Part shown: piece after piece, positions 56,127-63,658 of the stretch
How positions within the stretch are numbered: position 1 is the stretch's first letter
Layout of the letters: every line of letters starts with the position of its first letter
From: Chitinophaga agrisoli
GTDB taxonomy: Bacteria; Bacteroidota; Bacteroidia; Chitinophagales; Chitinophagaceae
Direction of reading: 5' to 3'
DNA length: 64,000 nucleotides
Assembly (NCBI RefSeq): GCF_008386695.1
Contig: NZ_VUOC01000001.1
Span: 1,721,813-1,785,812 of the forward strand
The notes under the pieces: generated by a model
The model's input: only the letters and a program-made list of their open reading frames with translations
Databases searched by the model: none
What the model was told of the DNA's origin: nothing
Translations under genes and position numbers: made by a program

Positions 56127-56214
56127 GGTCGATAGATGGAAATTTCCGCAAAAATCACCTATGAAGGGCTATACCTTGTTTAATAATCCGGAAAACTTTT
56201 TACGCAAAAGGGAA

Positions 56215-56556
56215 TTAGTTCAACCGCCAGGATACCCGCATGGATAATTTAGGCTGAAAAGAGGTGGCGGCAACGTCCTGCCCCTCAGACACATATACGG
56301 TCCTGTTACTGCTGATGCCAGGGTACATAATGGTGGCCACCCCCTTTTTTTGCATGAACATGGGCGTAGTGGCCCTGGTAACAAAATGGCCATAGTTGCG
56401 GTAGGCCGCTTCCATCCAGGAGGCTTGATGCCGGTTATTGATGATGCAGGATAATATTTTCGCTTTCGGTTGCATACCGGGGTATGCATATCCGCGTTTC
56501 TGGCAAAAGCTGGCCAATGACAGCAGGAGTAATGGGGCTAATAACAGTTTTTTCAT
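56215..56556 (-). CDS. Small exported protein of unknown function
   Basis: A 113-residue open frame with a good signal peptide (MKKLLLAPLLLLSLASFCQ). The mature part (about 20-113) shows no family I recognise; it contains ILSCIINNRHQASWMEAAYRN split near two Cys positions and ends LSMRVSWRLN, which resembles a final outer-membrane beta-strand. It lies 88 nt upstream of the TonB receptor on the same strand and might be co-transcribed. The overlapping frame at 56220-56489 has no such features and is rejected. Confidence 0.5.
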   Translation of the reverse strand: MKKLLLAPLLLLSLASFCQKRGYAYPGMQPKAKILSCIINNRHQASWMEAAYRNYGHFVTRATTPMFMQKKGVATIMYPGISSNRTVYVSEGQDVAATSFQPKLSMRVSWRLN

Positions 56557-56824
56557 AGTGATCCGGTTTTAACTGTAAGTTACCCACCCATACGGGGGTA
56601 AAGAATGACAAAGGTCAACCCGGCGCTGATCCTGGTAAGCTGATAACCGGCCCGTTGCAGGCTGCCTGCCAGGCGGTCACTGGTCCTGCCGGTATATGAT
56701 CTTGCCGTCTTTTAACGGCCGGATATCTAAAAAATGAGCGTCCTGTCACTATACTGCGGCTAAACGCTGACAGGTATTTTGTATATTGTACGATCCATTC
56801 CTTACGTATAACACATCCAACATC

Positions 56825-58387
56825 ATGCAGAATAGCCGCAGACATTTCATAAAAACCGCCGGGGTGGGCCTGGCAGGTTTAGGTTTCGCATTGAGCCCGG
56901 TATCCCAGCTGCTGGCGGCAGCGCCCGGAGGTTTCTTCCCCCATGCCAGCCCGGAATCACAAGGCGTTTCTTCCAAAGGCATACTCGCTTTTGTGGAAGC
57001 TGCCAATGCCTCCGGCATCAGCTGGCATAGTTTTATGCTGCTGCGGCATGGTAAAGTGGTGGCGGAAGGGTGGTGGAACCCCTTTGCGCAGGAATTTGTA
57101 CACTCCCTGTACTCCCTGTCAAAAAGCTTTACCAGTACGGCTATAGGTTTCCTGGTAAAAGAAGGGAAACTGGATATCAATACGCCCGTGATCTCCTTTT
57201 TTCCCAAGGAGGTCCCCGCCAACCCAAGTGAGAACCTGCAGGCTATGACCGTAAAGAATTTACTGACCATGAATACCGGGCACGAAACAGATACCATGCC
57301 CGTCATGGGGTCATCCACCAAACCGTGGACACAGGCTTTCCTGGAACATCCCGTTGTATTTAAACCAGGCACACATTTCCTGTATAACACAGGCGCTACC
57401 TATATGCTGGGCGCTATCCTGCATACCATCACCGGCCAAACACTGGAGCAATACCTGGCGCCACGTTTGTTCCAGCCGCTGGAGATCACCGGCTATGATT
57501 GGGAAACCTCTCCGCAGGGACTGAATACCGCAGGCTACGGACTGCGCGTAAAAACAGAGGACATTGCCAAACTGGGCCAGCTCTATCTGCAGCAGGGCCA
57601 ATGGATGGGCAAGGAGCTGCTGCCGGCCAGCTGGGTAAAAGATGCCACCAGCCATCAAACAGACTCCCAGGTAAACAACGGCGATTGGTCACAGGGATAC
57701 GGCTACCAGTTCTGGCGCTGCACCCACAATGCCTTCCGCGGAGATGGCGCCTTTGGGCAATACTGTATCGTAATGCCGGACAAGGATGCCGTGCTGGCCG
57801 TCACCAGCCAAACGCCGGATATGCAAAAATCCCTGAACATCATTTGGGAACACCTGCTGCCCGCCCTGCAGGATGGTTCACTGCCAGAGGATGCCCGCGC
57901 CGCCTCAACACTGAAAAAAACATTGTCCAGCCTGAGCCTGCCGGTAGTGAAAGGATCCACCACCTCATCGCTGTTCCAACATATTCATATGAGACAATGG
58001 CTGGCAGACAAAAACGACCTGCATGCCTATTCCCTGCAGTTCGCCTTTTCCCGCAGCGGCTGCACGCTCACTACTAAAACGGATACCGATACTGTAACGC
58101 TGAACTTCGGATGGGAAAAATGGGAGCTGAATAAAGCCCGCCAGTTATACGCCTTCCCGGAGGGTAACCTCAATAAAGCGCCTACCAGGGTAGCCGGTAC
58201 CGCTACCTGGATCAATGACAGTACCCTGCAGCTGAATCTGCGTTTTGTGGAGACTTTTCATGGAGACCGGATGCAATGTGTGTTTAACGGGGATCAGCTG
58301 TCTGTGTCGTTTATGAGCAGCGTGGCGGAGAATTCTAAGGAGAAAATGGATAGCAGGAAACCGTTGAGGGCGGTGTTGCAGGGGTAG
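56825..58387 (+). CDS. Tat-exported serine hydrolase (beta-lactamase/esterase, class C-like)
   Basis: A 520-residue serine hydrolase of the Beta-lactamase (PF00144) family. The start MQNSRRHFIKTAGVGLAGLG carries the twin-arginine motif SRRHFIK; an upstream TTG at 56786 is in frame but would hide the Tat signal. Catalytic SxxK is S97-L-S-K100 (YSLSKSFTS); the second motif is FLYNTGATYMLG (Y-N-T in place of the usual Y-x-N), and the third is in GDGAFGQYC. A C-terminal extension of about 130 residues (from about 375) forms an extra beta-rich domain. Family members hydrolyse esters, amides or D-amino-acid peptides; substrate unknown. Divergent from the small exported protein, with 268 nt of unremarkable sequence between them. 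Confidence 0.85.
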   Translation: MQNSRRHFIKTAGVGLAGLGFALSPVSQLLAAAPGGFFPHASPESQGVSSKGILAFVEAANASGISWHSFMLLRHGKVVAEGWWNPFAQEFVHSLYSLSKSFTSTAIGFLVKEGKLDINTPVISFFPKEVPANPSENLQAMTVKNLLTMNTGHETDTMPVMGSSTKPWTQAFLEHPVVFKPGTHFLYNTGATYMLGAILHTITGQTLEQYLAPRLFQPLEITGYDWETSPQGLNTAGYGLRVKTEDIAKLGQLYLQQGQWMGKELLPASWVKDATSHQTDSQVNNGDWSQGYGYQFWRCTHNAFRGDGAFGQYCIVMPDKDAVLAVTSQTPDMQKSLNIIWEHLLPALQDGSLPEDARAASTLKKTLSSLSLPVVKGSTTSSLFQHIHMRQWLADKNDLHAYSLQFAFSRSGCTLTTKTDTDTVTLNFGWEKWELNKARQLYAFPEGNLNKAPTRVAGTATWINDSTLQLNLRFVETFHGDRMQCVFNGDQLSVSFMSSVAENSKEKMDSRKPLRAVLQG

Positions 58388-58496
58388 GTACTAACTGGTA
58401 TTGTGTAAAATTGATATATTAAGTAACTGCGTCCGCGACGGACCTCTAACAGATAAAATTTCCTAAATTTGTATCGCATAGTTGCTTAATATAATT

Positions 58497-58733
58497 ATGA
58501 ACCAGCTTATTACAATTTCGGAAAAAATTAATGCCTTGTGGAGATTATCACAGAAGGAAACTATTTTTCTGGATGATTTGGAACCGGAATTTAAACCGGA
58601 TCTCCAAACCTTTATATTGGGAGACACGCTTTATATGAAAGAAGGGAAGCTGGTAATTGGTAAGAATTTATATAACAAATGGCTTAATAAACTGCGATCT
58701 AAGGGATTTGATTACGAGATTGATTTTAAATGA
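58497..58733 (+). CDS. Small protein preceding a Fic gene, putative antidote or partner
   Basis: A 78-residue protein (MNQLITISEKINALWRLSQK...YEIDFK) with no recognised family. The ATG at 58497 is preferred over an in-frame TTG at 58482. A TAAATTTG -7-like element is at 58464-58471, about 26 nt upstream. It overlaps the following Fic remnant by 4 nt (ATGA), the layout of a small antidote with its toxin. Codon use is AT-rich compared with the surrounding genes, suggesting the pair was acquired together. Confidence 0.6.
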   Translation: MNQLITISEKINALWRLSQKETIFLDDLEPEFKPDLQTFILGDTLYMKEGKLVIGKNLYNKWLNKLRSKGFDYEIDFK

Positions 58734-59243
58734 TGATTGAAAAGAAATTAGAAGAAATTAATTTCCTTAAAAGCCAGGTATCTGCGCTTGCCACTGATAA
58801 AGATTGGGACGACGCATTTCTTGAAAGAGTAAAAGTTGACTTCACCTACAATTCCAATAAAATAGAAGGGCTTACCCTTACCTACGGACAGACCATCAAA
58901 CTACTTAAGGATTTTATTACACCGCAAAACGCAGCTACAGGAGAACTTTTAGACTTGATCAATCATCAGAATGTTTTAGATAACGTTTTCAAAAACTATC
59001 GTTCTGAAAGTTTCACTGAAGAAAATATAAAAGCGCTTCATAAGGAACATAGGGAGGCTAATCACCAATCTTATTTTATTGAAGCAGGGATATCCGCCAA
59101 TATTTATTCAGAACGTTGATAGACCGGAGTATTTAAAATGCTTTGAAGAATCAGACGCCGATATTAGACCCATGCTTGTTTTTTTAGCAGATAGATTAAT
59201 AGAGAGCCTGAAGGCTAAGTTGTCATTCATTCAGGAGATTTAA
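58730..59243 (+). pseudogene. Fic/DOC-family AMP-transferase remnant with the catalytic core deleted
   Basis: The first frame (58730-59119) reads a normal Fic N-terminus: VDFTYNSNKIEGLTLTYGQT contains the inhibitory-helix-type motif SNKIEG, and TEENIKALHKE leads toward the Fic domain. At about 59047-59052 the sequence jumps to the end of the Fic domain: in the next frame GRLITNLILLKQGYPPIFIQ and then DRPEYLKCFEESDADIRPML continue to a stop at 59241-59243. The GR of this second part is the tail of HPFxxGNGR, so the catalytic motif and roughly 100 residues before it are deleted, with a frame shift. The in-frame product (129 residues) cannot be a Fic enzyme. Confidence 0.85.
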
Positions 59244-59342
59244 CTTCATAACACCCCCTCCTTTTTGTCGCAAAACCCCCTCAAAATATTTACAACCTCC
59301 CTTATTTTTGGCTTATAAGCTTAACAAACAAAAACCAGTAAA

Positions 59343-59894
59343 ATGAGAACTGTATCATTCGGCATGAACATTAGCCTGGATGGCTATTGCGATCACACTT
59401 TTGCTATTCCAGATGAAGCGTTGATGGATTACTTTACAGAAATGATGGACGACGTCGATCTGTTCTTTTTCGGCCGTGTCATGTATCAGCTCATGTTTCC
59501 CTATTGGAGCGATGTCGCAAAAGATCAATCCGGCTCACCAGCTGAAAATAAATTTGCCCAAAGAATGAGCGCTATCGATCGGGTCGTCGTTTCACGAACA
59601 TTAGACACCGGTGATGAAAAAACGCGAATTGTTCATAGCAACCCTGCGGCAGAGCTCCTGAAACTGAAACAACAGCCCGGTAAAAAGATTTCAGTGGATA
59701 CTGTAAGCATGCTGCCAGAGTTGATTGCAGCAGGTCTTATCGATGAATTTAATCTGGTTGTCCACCCGGTGATCGTGGGAAAAGGAAGGCAATTGATTCC
59801 TGATGGAAGCCTTCAGGAAAAACTTAATTTAAAGCTGGTTAATACCGTTAATTTCAAATCCGGATGCATGGCGCTTCATTATTTGAAGCAGTGA
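59343..59894 (+). CDS. Dihydrofolate reductase family protein (RibD C-terminal-like)
   Basis: A 183-residue NADPH-dependent reductase-like protein of the RibD_C/DHFR fold: MNISLDGYCDH, DLFFFGRVMYQLM, RVVVSRTL, ISVDTVSMLPELIAAGLIDEFNLVVHPVIVGKGR. This widespread family (YyaP/YwjB-like) has no firm function. A TATTTTTG element at 59303-59310 may be its -7 box. It stands alone between the Fic remnant and a tRNA gene on the opposite strand. Confidence 0.88.
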   Translation: MRTVSFGMNISLDGYCDHTFAIPDEALMDYFTEMMDDVDLFFFGRVMYQLMFPYWSDVAKDQSGSPAENKFAQRMSAIDRVVVSRTLDTGDEKTRIVHSNPAAELLKLKQQPGKKISVDTVSMLPELIAAGLIDEFNLVVHPVIVGKGRQLIPDGSLQEKLNLKLVNTVNFKSGCMALHYLKQ

Positions 59895-59949
59895 TGGAGA
59901 AGTTTGCACGAAGACGGATTATCGCTAGAGCAGACTGATTTAAAAACAG

Positions 59950-59975
59950 AAAAGCCCACCGGATGGTGAGCTTTT
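59950..59975 (-). terminator. Terminator downstream of tRNA-Glu copy 1
   Basis: AAAAGCCCACC (59950-59960), loop GGAT, GGTGAGCTTTT (59965-59975). The single C-A mismatch becomes a G-U pair in the minus-strand RNA, and T runs follow in that direction, so it serves the tRNA transcript. Confidence 0.75.
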
Positions 59976-59992
59976 TCTATTATCATTCCTTG

Positions 59993-60064
59993 TACCGCGT
60001 ACGGGAATCGAACCCGTGATTCATCCGTGAAAGGGACGCGTCTTAACCCCTTGACCAACGCGGC
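59993..60064 (-). tRNA. tRNA-Glu (anticodon UUC), copy 1
   Basis: Minus strand begins GCCGCGTTGGTCAAGGGG and ends with the T arm (CGGGTTCGATTCCCG) and acceptor ACGCGGT plus A73. The anticodon loop CTTTCAC is closed by CGTCC/GGATG and gives anticodon TTC. Acceptor pairs are complete if G1-U72 is allowed. The CCA end is not encoded (ACA follows). Identical to the copy at 63449-63520. Confidence 0.95.
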
Positions 60065-60083
60065 ATTTCCGTTTAGGGGATGG

Positions 60084-60114
60084 CAAAAGTACACAAAAGA
60101 TACTAATTACCAAA
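60084..60114 (-). promoter_or_regulatory. Consensus promoter of tRNA-Glu copy 1
   Basis: Minus strand TTTG (60111-60114), 19-nt spacer, TACTTTTG (60084-60091). Exact TTTG-N19-TAnnTTTG, about 20 nt before the mature tRNA. Confidence 0.85.
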
Positions 60115-60300
60115 TTTTTTCCTGCCAAACATACGGGATCAACCTATACACCGTACGTCCCATATACTCCTTATACCGTTTTACGTGGTAATTTATCATA
60201 CAATGATACTACCACAAAACTCACTACACCACACGCACATCCATTGCGTAACTCACCCGTTACTTTGCATATAACATATTTGTTAACCCAAACCCCAAAA

Positions 60301-62394
60301 ATGACAGTAACCTCGATCGCAACCCTGAAAAGTACAAATGGCGCTGCCCCAAATGAATATAGCCATGTACTGGGATATTATACGCCCGGCGACGGTGGCG
60401 GAGGGGCCTTTTATTGGGATGATGCTGCTACGGACGCCGAAGATGGCATCGTCACAATAAAAGCCCCAAATGCTACCGGTCGCTGGAAACGTCTGCACAT
60501 GCACATCATAGATGTAAAATGGGCTGGCGCCAAAGGCGACGGTACTACCAATGATATTACCGCCGTACAGCAGGCAATTGATTTTTGCAGCCAGAATGGC
60601 TACACCCTCAAGCTATCACCGGGTACCTATCTGTGCAACGGCAGTCTTTGGTTAAAAGATAACACGGTCATCACCGGCGCCGGCAGCATCAGCGTATTAA
60701 AAATAGGCGCTTCCGGCCAGATAAGAGGAGAGAAGGGAGGCGTCAGGAATTATGGTTTTAGTACCAAGTACTTAGACGAAATTATTCCTGCAAATGGCGA
60801 GGATTATGACAATGTGCTGCTAACCACGGATGTTGCCAAAGGAAGCGTTACGCTGCCGGTAGCCAGTACCACACAGGTAAATATTGGAGATGTAGTGTAT
60901 ACCTATAACGATTTTGGTGATGCCTGGGCCATTTTAGAGAATGTAGCGTTTTCGGCGGAGTGGAACAACTATGATAACCCGCTGGCACAAATGGAGGTAT
61001 TTACAGTAGTAGCCAAAACAACCACTACGGTTACCCTTAACCGGCCTACACTATTCGATTGTCCCAAAGACGCGCCCTTCCGCAAACTGATCGGCGTAAG
61101 AGATGTATGGCTCAGCGATTTCAAAGTTGAATTTGTTGCAGAAGTACAAAATGGCATCCTGTTGGAGCAGATACGTAACTGCCGCATTGATAAGCTCGTG
61201 CTGCAAAATGGTGGTATTGCGCTGATGAACAAGTCCGCATGGAGCACCGTTACAAATTGCACGATCACTACTAATACTTACCGTTGTATAGTTGTAGATG
61301 CCTTTAGCACCGGCAACAGGATCAGCAATAATACCTGCAATTATACCCACGGTGGCGATGCGGCTATTCTTGTAATGATGTCCAATAACAATAGTGTTTG
61401 TAATAATACGGTAGAAGGCAGTGGCGGGAGGCCGTTGGATGAACTCGGCATTTGTTGTCATGCCCGTAGCTATAACAATGTATTTGTAGGTAATGTGGTC
61501 AGAAATATGGCAGAAGGTTACGGCCTTTACTTTGGCTGCTGGGCCAATACATTTCACGCCAATTCATCCGCCAAATGTTTTGTGGACTATTCCGTCTACT
61601 ATGCCGGCAAAGCCACTATTTCCGGCGCGGTTAGCTTCGGTACCTCAGAAATAAGGGATAATATTGTATTGCCCCCTGATCCTCCCGGGACGATCCGCCT
61701 GAAACGCTCGTTATCGATCTTCGGCAGCCGGGATATAGTAGTAACAGACGGCATCTTCGAAAAGAACATGCTCATACAGGCTACAAAAAATGTAGTGATC
61801 GCCAATAATACCCTGCAAGGGGATCTTACACTGATCCCCGACCTCAGTGATGCCGGCCCGGTGATCCGTAATAACCGCATTATTTCCACCGGCAAGTGTA
61901 TCTCCGTGATGGTACCGGTCTATAACACAACGGCCCCTTATACGCCCATTCTCATAGAGGGCAATTACCTGGAAGGGAATGCAGATAGGCTGATCTATAT
62001 CCAGCGGGCGGTGCACGTTTATATCAGGCACAACACCATAAAGGCCAACGATCATATAGGCGTCGGCTTTAATGATGTAGCCAGCTTTACGGCTATTACC
62101 AATAATCATTTTATGGATTGCGCTGTTGCGGTAGATTTTTCCGCCACGCCTGGCAGTAATGTAAGCACATCATATGCAGCGGTGAAGGATAACCAGTTCT
62201 TTAATTGTACAACAATGTACCAGTCCTGGGTATCCCCGGTAAACAACAGCTTTATAGGAAAATGTGGCGTAAACGGTTTTGAGATCATGAACCTTGCCGC
62301 AACCGTACCGGTAACGCCAGATAAGAAATGGGTCTACATCGCCGCTGCTGACGGTCAAACCGGCGCTGCCAACTGGAAAGAAATTACCTTATAA
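60301..62394 (+). CDS. Right-handed beta-helix protein, pectate-lyase-3/tailspike-like
   Basis: A 697-residue protein with the Pectate_lyase_3 opening VKWAGAKGDGTTNDITAVQQAI (about 78-100, written here in part) and then parallel beta-helix coils with repeated N-rich turns (VTNCTITTNTYRCIVV, RISNNTCNYTHGG, NNNSVCNNTVEG, VVIANNTLQGD, PVIRNNRIIS). The N-terminal 70 residues (YYTPGDGGGGAFYWDD) resemble the head domain of phage tailspikes. I start at the ATG at 60301; the frame opens upstream at 60244 without giving a signal peptide. With no visible export signal, a structural phage- or tailocin-like role, or export by another route, is possible; polysaccharide binding or cleavage is only inferred. 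Confidence 0.75.
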   Translation: MTVTSIATLKSTNGAAPNEYSHVLGYYTPGDGGGGAFYWDDAATDAEDGIVTIKAPNATGRWKRLHMHIIDVKWAGAKGDGTTNDITAVQQAIDFCSQNGYTLKLSPGTYLCNGSLWLKDNTVITGAGSISVLKIGASGQIRGEKGGVRNYGFSTKYLDEIIPANGEDYDNVLLTTDVAKGSVTLPVASTTQVNIGDVVYTYNDFGDAWAILENVAFSAEWNNYDNPLAQMEVFTVVAKTTTTVTLNRPTLFDCPKDAPFRKLIGVRDVWLSDFKVEFVAEVQNGILLEQIRNCRIDKLVLQNGGIALMNKSAWSTVTNCTITTNTYRCIVVDAFSTGNRISNNTCNYTHGGDAAILVMMSNNNSVCNNTVEGSGGRPLDELGICCHARSYNNVFVGNVVRNMAEGYGLYFGCWANTFHANSSAKCFVDYSVYYAGKATISGAVSFGTSEIRDNIVLPPDPPGTIRLKRSLSIFGSRDIVVTDGIFEKNMLIQATKNVVIANNTLQGDLTLIPDLSDAGPVIRNNRIISTGKCISVMVPVYNTTAPYTPILIEGNYLEGNADRLIYIQRAVHVYIRHNTIKANDHIGVGFNDVASFTAITNNHFMDCAVAVDFSATPGSNVSTSYAAVKDNQFFNCTTMYQSWVSPVNNSFIGKCGVNGFEIMNLAATVPVTPDKKWVYIAAADGQTGAANWKEITL

Positions 62395-62433
62395 CCCCTG
62401 ATAATCCCCTTATATCCCCCTACAACCATGAAA

Positions 62434-62471
62434 GGAAGGCTGCCTCACCCCAAAGGCGGCCTTCCGCTTTT
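62434..62471 (+). terminator. Intrinsic terminator of the beta-helix gene
   Basis: GGAAGGCTGCCT (62434-62445) pairs along its full 12 nt with AGGCGGCCTTCC (62454-62465, one G-T), followed by GCTTTT. Confidence 0.85.
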
Positions 62472-62513
62472 CCCCCCGTTATGCTATTTTCGTACACTCA
62501 AAACAGCGTAGCA

Positions 62514-62987
62514 ATGAAAGATCTGAAAGTACTCACACAGGTAGCCGCATTCCACCACACCTTTAAAGTGCCTGTTGAGGCCACACCCGTTATCCCCTCC
62601 GCCAAAAGATGCGCCTTGCGGCTACAGCTGTTCGAAGAGGAACTACAGGAGCTGAAAGAAGCCATCGAAAATAACGACCTCGTAGAAATTGCCGATGCGT
62701 TGTGCGACCTGCAATATGTGCTCACCGGCACGGCCCTGGAGTTTGGTCTGGGTAATACCTTCCCGGACCTGTTCAATGAAGTGCACCGCTCCAATATGAG
62801 CAAAGCCTGCAAAACAGTGGAGGAAGCAGAAAAGACCATCGCCCATTACCGGGCTAACCTTAACACAGATGCTTATTACCGGGAGATAGATGGCATGTTT
62901 GTAGTATACCGTTCTTCAGATGAGAAAACGCTGAAATCCGTTAATTTCTCTGCACCCGTATTGAAACCCATTTTGGGCGGTAAGTAA
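62514..62987 (+). CDS. MazG-like nucleoside triphosphate pyrophosphohydrolase
   Basis: A 157-residue all-alpha NTP pyrophosphohydrolase-like protein. The metal-binding pattern is visible as LFEEELQELKEAIENNDLVEIADALCDLQYV (EExxE about 43-47, then ExxD), here cited in part. The C-terminal part (YYREIDGMFVVYRSSDEKTLKS) is an extension typical of the phage and bacterial HAD-like/MazG mixed entries. I prefer the ATG at 62514 (MKDLKVL); an ATG at 62481 is in frame. Likely a house-cleaning enzyme for non-canonical nucleotides. It lies between the two tRNA-Glu copies. Confidence 0.8.
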   Translation: MKDLKVLTQVAAFHHTFKVPVEATPVIPSAKRCALRLQLFEEELQELKEAIENNDLVEIADALCDLQYVLTGTALEFGLGNTFPDLFNEVHRSNMSKACKTVEEAEKTIAHYRANLNTDAYYREIDGMFVVYRSSDEKTLKSVNFSAPVLKPILGGK

Positions 62988-63013
62988 GGAACTAAAGATT
63001 TCACGACAAAATA

Positions 63014-63048
63014 TGTCGCGAAAATGTCGCGATATCAAGTTCGCGACA
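63014..63048. repeat. TGTCGCGA direct and inverted repeats
   Basis: TGTCGCGA occurs at 63014-63021 and 63025-63032, and its reverse complement TCGCGACA at 63041-63048, forming an 8-bp hairpin with an 8-nt loop followed by a run of A. It is 27-61 nt after the MazG-like stop. It could be a regulatory site or a weak terminator. Confidence 0.5.
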
Positions 63049-63071
63049 AAAAACATGGAGGCAATAAGGAC

Positions 63072-63236
63072 TTAATCCTCTCCCTGTCTTTCCCATGTAT
63101 AGCCGAGATCGCTATACCGGTAGGGAGGCACAATCCATGCGCATTGTGTATAGCTTCCCGCATGGTCTGAATTAAAGTTGGTTCTGAACATGGTGTTGGA
63201 ATTAATACGATCCCGGTTGCCCTTGAGAACAAACAT
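63072..63236 (-). CDS. Possible small or remnant ORF (54 codons)
   Basis: The minus-strand frame MFVLKGNRDR...GYTWERQGED has ordinary amino-acid composition and a plausible codon pattern, but no family is recognised and no promoter is seen. A 65-codon frame overlaps it in another phase. It may be the tail of a decayed gene. The remaining stretch to 63411 holds nothing I can identify. Confidence 0.25.
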   Translation of the reverse strand: MFVLKGNRDRINSNTMFRTNFNSDHAGSYTQCAWIVPPYRYSDLGYTWERQGED

Positions 63237-63411
63237 ATAAAATATTTAAACTATTTAACTTGAAACTGATAGCGCAATCTTTCAGAGCGTATGAAACTGG
63301 TTAGTTCTCCAAGGGTTCCGCTTATCAAGCTGGGGTATTAAGGGCTACGAATGGAACGGCCGGGTCATTTAAATGCAATGAGGGGTACGGGATGTGGGAA
63401 TTTCTCAAAAT

Positions 63412-63441
63412 AATAAAGGCTGCTTTATAGCAGCCTTTATT
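63412..63441 (-). terminator. Terminator downstream of tRNA-Glu copy 2
   Basis: Perfect 12-bp stem AATAAAGGCTGC (63412-63423) / GCAGCCTTTATT (63430-63441) with a 6-nt loop; ATTTTGAG follows on the minus strand. Confidence 0.8.
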
Positions 63442-63448
63442 AACCTCG

Positions 63449-63520
63449 TACCGCGTACGGGAATCGAACCCGTGATTCATCCGTGAAAGGGACGCGTCTT
63501 AACCCCTTGACCAACGCGGC
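63449..63520 (-). tRNA. tRNA-Glu (anticodon UUC), copy 2
   Basis: The 72-nt sequence is identical to the copy at 59993-60064, including the anticodon loop CTTTCAC and the T arm. Flanking sequences, promoter and terminator differ, so it is an independent gene and not part of a larger recent duplication. Confidence 0.95.
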
Positions 63521-63537
63521 GTCATTGTTTGGGATTG

Positions 63538-63568
63538 CAAAGGTAATATCTCCCCCCATATTTCCAAA
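63538..63568 (-). promoter_or_regulatory. Consensus promoter of tRNA-Glu copy 2
   Basis: Minus strand TTTG (63565-63568), 19-nt spacer, TACCTTTG (63538-63545), an exact TTTG-N19-TAnnTTTG promoter. Confidence 0.85.
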
Positions 63569-63658
63569 AAAAAATTGCTTAACGCAAATTTCTATTGATT
63601 AATCCCTGTATAGCTTGTAAATTCGCATCTCTATTTTTCAATTCAAACACAGTGTAAA

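Noticed and set aside
56557-56824. Search for a gene or RNA in the gap before the serine hydrolase
   Set aside because: Only short frames and no hairpin or promoter of note; nothing to report.
59993-63520. The two tRNA-Glu copies as attL/attR of an integrated element
   Set aside because: Both are complete genes with distinct promoters and terminators, no integrase is present and identity stops at the tRNA ends, so att status is not supported from this window alone.
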